The notes beneath the pieces were generated by a model that made no database searches, was not told the origin of the DNA, and saw only the letters and a list, made by a program, of their open reading frames with translations. A DNA stretch of 64,000 nt, from positions 16,157-80,156 of the forward strand of contig JAHFUZ010000019.1 in NCBI GenBank assembly GCA_023264815.1, given 5' to 3'. The translations under genes were made by a program, and so were the position numbers. This document shows, in pieces, positions 61,864 to 64,000 of this stretch; position 1 is the stretch's first letter; every line of letters starts with the position of its first letter. This stretch comes from Arthrobacter sp. (lineage in GTDB: Bacteria; Actinomycetota; Actinomycetes; Actinomycetales; Micrococcaceae).

Positions 61864-62949
61864 GTGGCTCTTACTATTGGCATCGTCGGACTGCCCAACG
61901 TCGGCAAATCAACTCTCTTCAACGCACTGACCCGCAACCAGGTGCTGGCAGCGAACTATCCGTTCGCCACCATCGAACCCAATGTCGGCGTCGTGAACCT
62001 GCCGGATCCCCGGCTCAAGCAGCTCGCGGAGATCTTCGGCTCCCAGCGCCTGCTGCCCGCGCCGGTGTCTTTCGTGGACATCGCCGGGATCGTGAAGGGG
62101 GCCTCCGAAGGCGAAGGCCTGGGCAACAAGTTCCTGGCCAACATCCGCGAGGCCGAGGCGATCGCCCAGGTGGTGCGCGTGTTCGATGACCCCGATGTCA
62201 TCCACGTGGACGGCAAGGTGGATCCCCGCTCGGACATGGAGACTATCAACACCGAGCTGATCCTGGCCGACCTCCAGACCATCGAAAACGCCATTCCGCG
62301 GATCGAAAAAGAAGTCAAGATCAAGAAGCGGGAAGCCGCCGAGCTGGCCGCCATCAAGGCGGCCCAGGTGGTCCTGGAACGCGGCGACACCATCTTCTCC
62401 TCGATCAAGAGCGACAAACTGGAGATGGAGCACCTCAAGGAGCTCGGCCTGCTCACGGCCAAGCCCTTCATCTACGTCTTTAACGCGGACGAAGGCATCC
62501 TGGGCAGCCCGGAGAAGCAGGAAGAGCTGCGGGCACTGGTTGCCCCGGCGGACGCCATCTTCCTCGACGCCAAGCTTGAGTCCGACCTCGTGGAACTGGA
62601 CGAGGAAGAAGCCCGCGAGATGCTGGAAATGAACGGCCAGGACGAGTCCGGCCTCGACCAGCTGGCCCGCGTCGGCTTCCACACCCTGGGGCTGCAGACC
62701 TACCTGACGGCCGGTCCCAAGGAAACCCGCGCGTGGACAATCCACCAGGGCGACACCGCCCCGCAGGCTGCCGGCGTGATCCACTCCGACTTCCAGCGCG
62801 GTTTCATCAAAGCCGAAGTCGTTTCTTTCGACGACCTCATCGAGGCCGGCTCCATGGCAGAAGCCAAGTCACGCGGCAAGGTCCGCATCGAAGGCAAAGA
62901 GTACGTGATGGCCGACGGCGACGTGGTGGAGTTCCGCTTCAACGTCTAG
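61864..62949 (+). CDS. ychF: Redox-regulated ATPase YchF (Obg-related)
   Basis: 361-residue TRAFAC-class P-loop protein that hydrolyses ATP rather than GTP and binds the ribosome. Seen: [19 protein letters not shown] (G1), [34 protein letters not shown] (G3 and switch II; blocks DIAG and [12 protein letters not shown]), NADE in place of the GTPase NKxD specificity motif, a helical hairpin arm (about 130-200), and the C-terminal TGS-like domain with [13 protein letters not shown] and [18 protein letters not shown] 61864 (MALTIGIVG) is preferred to ATG 61858 because of the promoter spacing. Confidence 0.95.
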   Translation: MALTIGIVGLPNVGKSTLFNALTRNQVLAANYPFATIEPNVGVVNLPDPRLKQLAEIFGSQRLLPAPVSFVDIAGIVKGASEGEGLGNKFLANIREAEAIAQVVRVFDDPDVIHVDGKVDPRSDMETINTELILADLQTIENAIPRIEKEVKIKKREAAELAAIKAAQVVLERGDTIFSSIKSDKLEMEHLKELGLLTAKPFIYVFNADEGILGSPEKQEELRALVAPADAIFLDAKLESDLVELDEEEAREMLEMNGQDESGLDQLARVGFHTLGLQTYLTAGPKETRAWTIHQGDTAPQAAGVIHSDFQRGFIKAEVVSFDDLIEAGSMAEAKSRGKVRIEGKEYVMADGDVVEFRFNV

Positions 62950-62964
62950 CCGCCTGAATCAAGA

Positions 62965-63007
62965 GAAATGCCGCCCTCCGTGTAAACGCATGAGGGCGGC
63001 ATTTCTT
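62965..63007 (+). terminator. Intrinsic terminator of ychF
   Basis: Perfect 14-bp stem GAAATGCCGCCCTC (62965-62978) / GAGGGCGGCATTTC (62992-63005) followed by TTG; AT-rich bases at the stem foot on both sides allow bidirectional use. Confidence 0.85.
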
Positions 63008-63405
63008 GTGCGTGGTGGTGCCGGGGCCTTCGCACATACAAGCCTTACAGCCCTGAGCGGTCTACGAACTGATTTGCAGGGCAAATACGCAGTCTTGTAG
63101 AAGGGTTTCGACAAGACTGGCGCAGAAGTGCAGTTTGGGGCTGCATGCAGCTGCTACTTTTGCAGGACGGGCTATGCCCGCGCAGCGACTTCTTTGTAGC
63201 TTAGCCAGTGAAGGGGCCCTAGTGCGTAACCTCACTTAAGTGCCACTCCCACTGGAGTTCGCCGTCCCATCGAATGCTTTGGCAGACAATCACACCGTGG
63301 TTGCAACCTACTCCGCACCCCCAACGTCTGGAGTGTGGGCGCTCCCCGTTCCGTCGTCGGCTTGCCCCTCCCTTTCTCTTTCTTTCCTTTCCTGAGGACA
63401 TCCCT
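63008..63405. other. Gene-poor stretch with inverted repeats and a pyrimidine tract
   Basis: I see no supportable gene in these 400 bases. They hold a 9-bp inverted repeat CAGTCTTGT (63090-63098) / ACAAGACTG (63111-63119) with the repeat-type 11-mer GGGTTTCGACA in its loop and right arm, the palindrome GCTGCATGCAGC (63140-63151) inside a longer imperfect inverted repeat, and 29 consecutive pyrimidines (63365-63393) just before the ribosome site of the next gene. Confidence 0.6.
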
Positions 63406-63909
63406 ATGCCTGTTTCTGCATCCCCGACCCTTGCTGCCCCCGTAGCGTCCCAGGTCGCCGCCACCGTTTCCTCTGCTATGAACGAGGACGCTGCCACCGA
63501 CCCATCGGTCTCCGAGCTGAGTCCGGCCCGGCTGCGCGCTGCGAAGAAGGCCTACACCACCCGTTTCCTCGCTCAGCGCCTGGCCGTCAACGCCGGCGGC
63601 TACCACCTGCGCCACTCCGCCCCGCAGCCAGGGGACGTCGTGCTGGCCCGGATCGTGGAGATCGGGCACCACACCAAGCTTGAAGGCCCGCAATCGAGGC
63701 GCCAAGCGTTGTTCGTCGGGGATGAGATCTTGGTGGCCTACGGCAACCGCTACGCCCCGGACCAGTTCCTCGCCGAAGTGCCCGCCGACCTTCGCCGGTG
63801 CCAACTGGTCGCCGCCGGAGGGTTGGCAGGTCTGGTGACCGAGAGTCACGCCAAAATCCGGGCTGCCACTGAGATTCAGCCCCTAGGGCGTGTTGCTAAA
63901 CCCCTTTAG
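63406..63909 (+). pseudogene. Unidentified protein gene, apparently cut by an insertion sequence
   Basis: ATG 63406, with GAGGAC 7-12 bases upstream, opens a frame of 167 residues; about 160 are native and the last eight are read from insertion-sequence DNA. Ser/Ala-rich N terminus, then AKKAYTTRFLAQRLAVNAGG, PGDVVLARIVEIGHHTKLEG and GDEILVAYGNRYAPDQFLAEVP, DLRRCQLVAAGGLAG, which reads as a beta-barrel-like module. I do not recognise it firmly. My unverified recollection is that similar actinobacterial proteins continue into a P-loop NTPase domain, which would be missing here. The native frame ends at CAG CCC CTA (about 63885), exactly where the insertion-sequence end begins. Confidence 0.5.
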
Positions 63910-64000
63910 GGGCTTGTTGGGGTTGGCTGGTGTGATGAGCGATCGCTTTTTGGTGTCTGATGAGGTGTGGTCTGTGATCGGACCCCTGTTTCCCGCATGG
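63886..64000 (+). mobile_element. Left end of an IS5-type (IS427-like) insertion sequence
   Basis: Begins GGGCGTGTTGCTAAA, a plausible terminal inverted repeat, followed by CCCCT-TT-AGGGG (63901-63912) and a transposase start. The base before and around the junction reads CTAG, fitting the YTAR target preference of IS5-type elements. The right end lies beyond the window, so the boundary and target duplication cannot be confirmed. Confidence 0.6.
63935..64000 (+). CDS. IS5-family transposase, N-terminal 22 residues (runs off the right edge)
   Basis: ATG 63935 opens MSDRFLVSDEVWSVIGPLFP and continues to the edge. LVSDEVWSVIGPLFP matches the start of DUF4096-type IS5 transposases (typically LTDEQWALIEPLLP). 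GTG 63932 is an alternative start. The rest of the protein, including the DDE residues, is outside the window. Confidence 0.7.
   Translation, partial: MSDRFLVSDEVWSVIGPLFPAW

Noticed and set aside
63219..63497. Minus-strand frame with an end reading CQSIRWDGELQWEWHL
   Set aside because: The last 20 residues look protein-like, but the rest is antisense to the interrupted gene and there is no start signal; too little to call.

Overview
The window is GC-rich chromosomal DNA from an actinobacterium, most likely of the Arthrobacter/Pseudarthrobacter group (Micrococcaceae). This rests on the start of mshA (mycothiol biosynthesis) at the left edge, the Cys-less GuaB3 type of IMP dehydrogenase-like protein, a groES-groEL pair behind two CIRCE operators, a stand-alone ATP-dependent DNA ligase, and very frequent GTG/TTG starts. 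About twenty genes have a TANNNT -10 hexamer only 6-8 bases before the start codon and no Shine-Dalgarno sequence, which suggests leaderless transcription. I used that pattern to choose several start codons. Assignment to genus is inference.

Layout. 1-3.6 kb: mshA (cut by the edge), a GH4 6-phospho-glycosidase with low-complexity inserts, and a divergent PfkB-type kinase. 3.7-7.8 kb: a tightly overlapping operon alr-tsaE-tsaB-rimI-tsaD (cell-wall D-alanine plus t6A tRNA modification). 7.9-13.4 kb: YbdK-type ligase, secreted GH3 hexosaminidase, HI0607-type shikimate dehydrogenase-like protein, THUMP-like methyltransferase, small membrane protein. 13.4-15.6 kb: heat-shock groES-groEL. 15.7-22.4 kb: ATP-dependent DNA ligase, TPR-LuxR regulator, flavin monooxygenase, and an OafA-like acyltransferase with an SGNH domain. 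22.6-33.0 kb: the guanine-nucleotide genes guaB, guaB3 and guaA, interspersed with an ABC exporter, glpD, a PTS IIA protein, SURF1 and a DUF3817-like protein. 33.1-37.2 kb: a very large helicase-like protein with degenerate ATPase motifs and a C-terminal nuclease-like domain. 37.2-44.9 kb: SAF-domain protein, FmdB zinc ribbon, 5-formyl-THF cyclo-ligase, galU, GNAT acetyltransferase, membrane protein, tRNA-Ala(CGC), ABC-F protein and CorA. 45-50.9 kb: two Lrp-type regulators, two MFS exporters, a LysR regulator and a sugar kinase. 51-54.6 kb: a complete OpuC-type compatible-solute ABC transporter. 54.7-62.9 kb: AlaT-like aminotransferase, PPK2, xseB/xseA, membrane protein, ispH, rmuC and ychF. 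63.0-64 kb: a poorly conserved stretch, then a gene that seems to be cut by an IS5-type insertion sequence running off the right edge.

Most of the window is housekeeping. The parts that deserve a second look are the large protein at 33.1-37.2 kb (Walker A lysine replaced by glutamine, motif II and III also eroded, nuclease-like residues kept), the 24-bp palindrome between the TPR-LuxR regulator and its neighbouring monooxygenase, two short leaderless reading frames that look like truncated gene starts (26.2 and 44.9 kb), several well-formed operator-like palindromes in divergent promoters, and the IS junction at the right end. I found no CRISPR array, no rRNA and no prophage.
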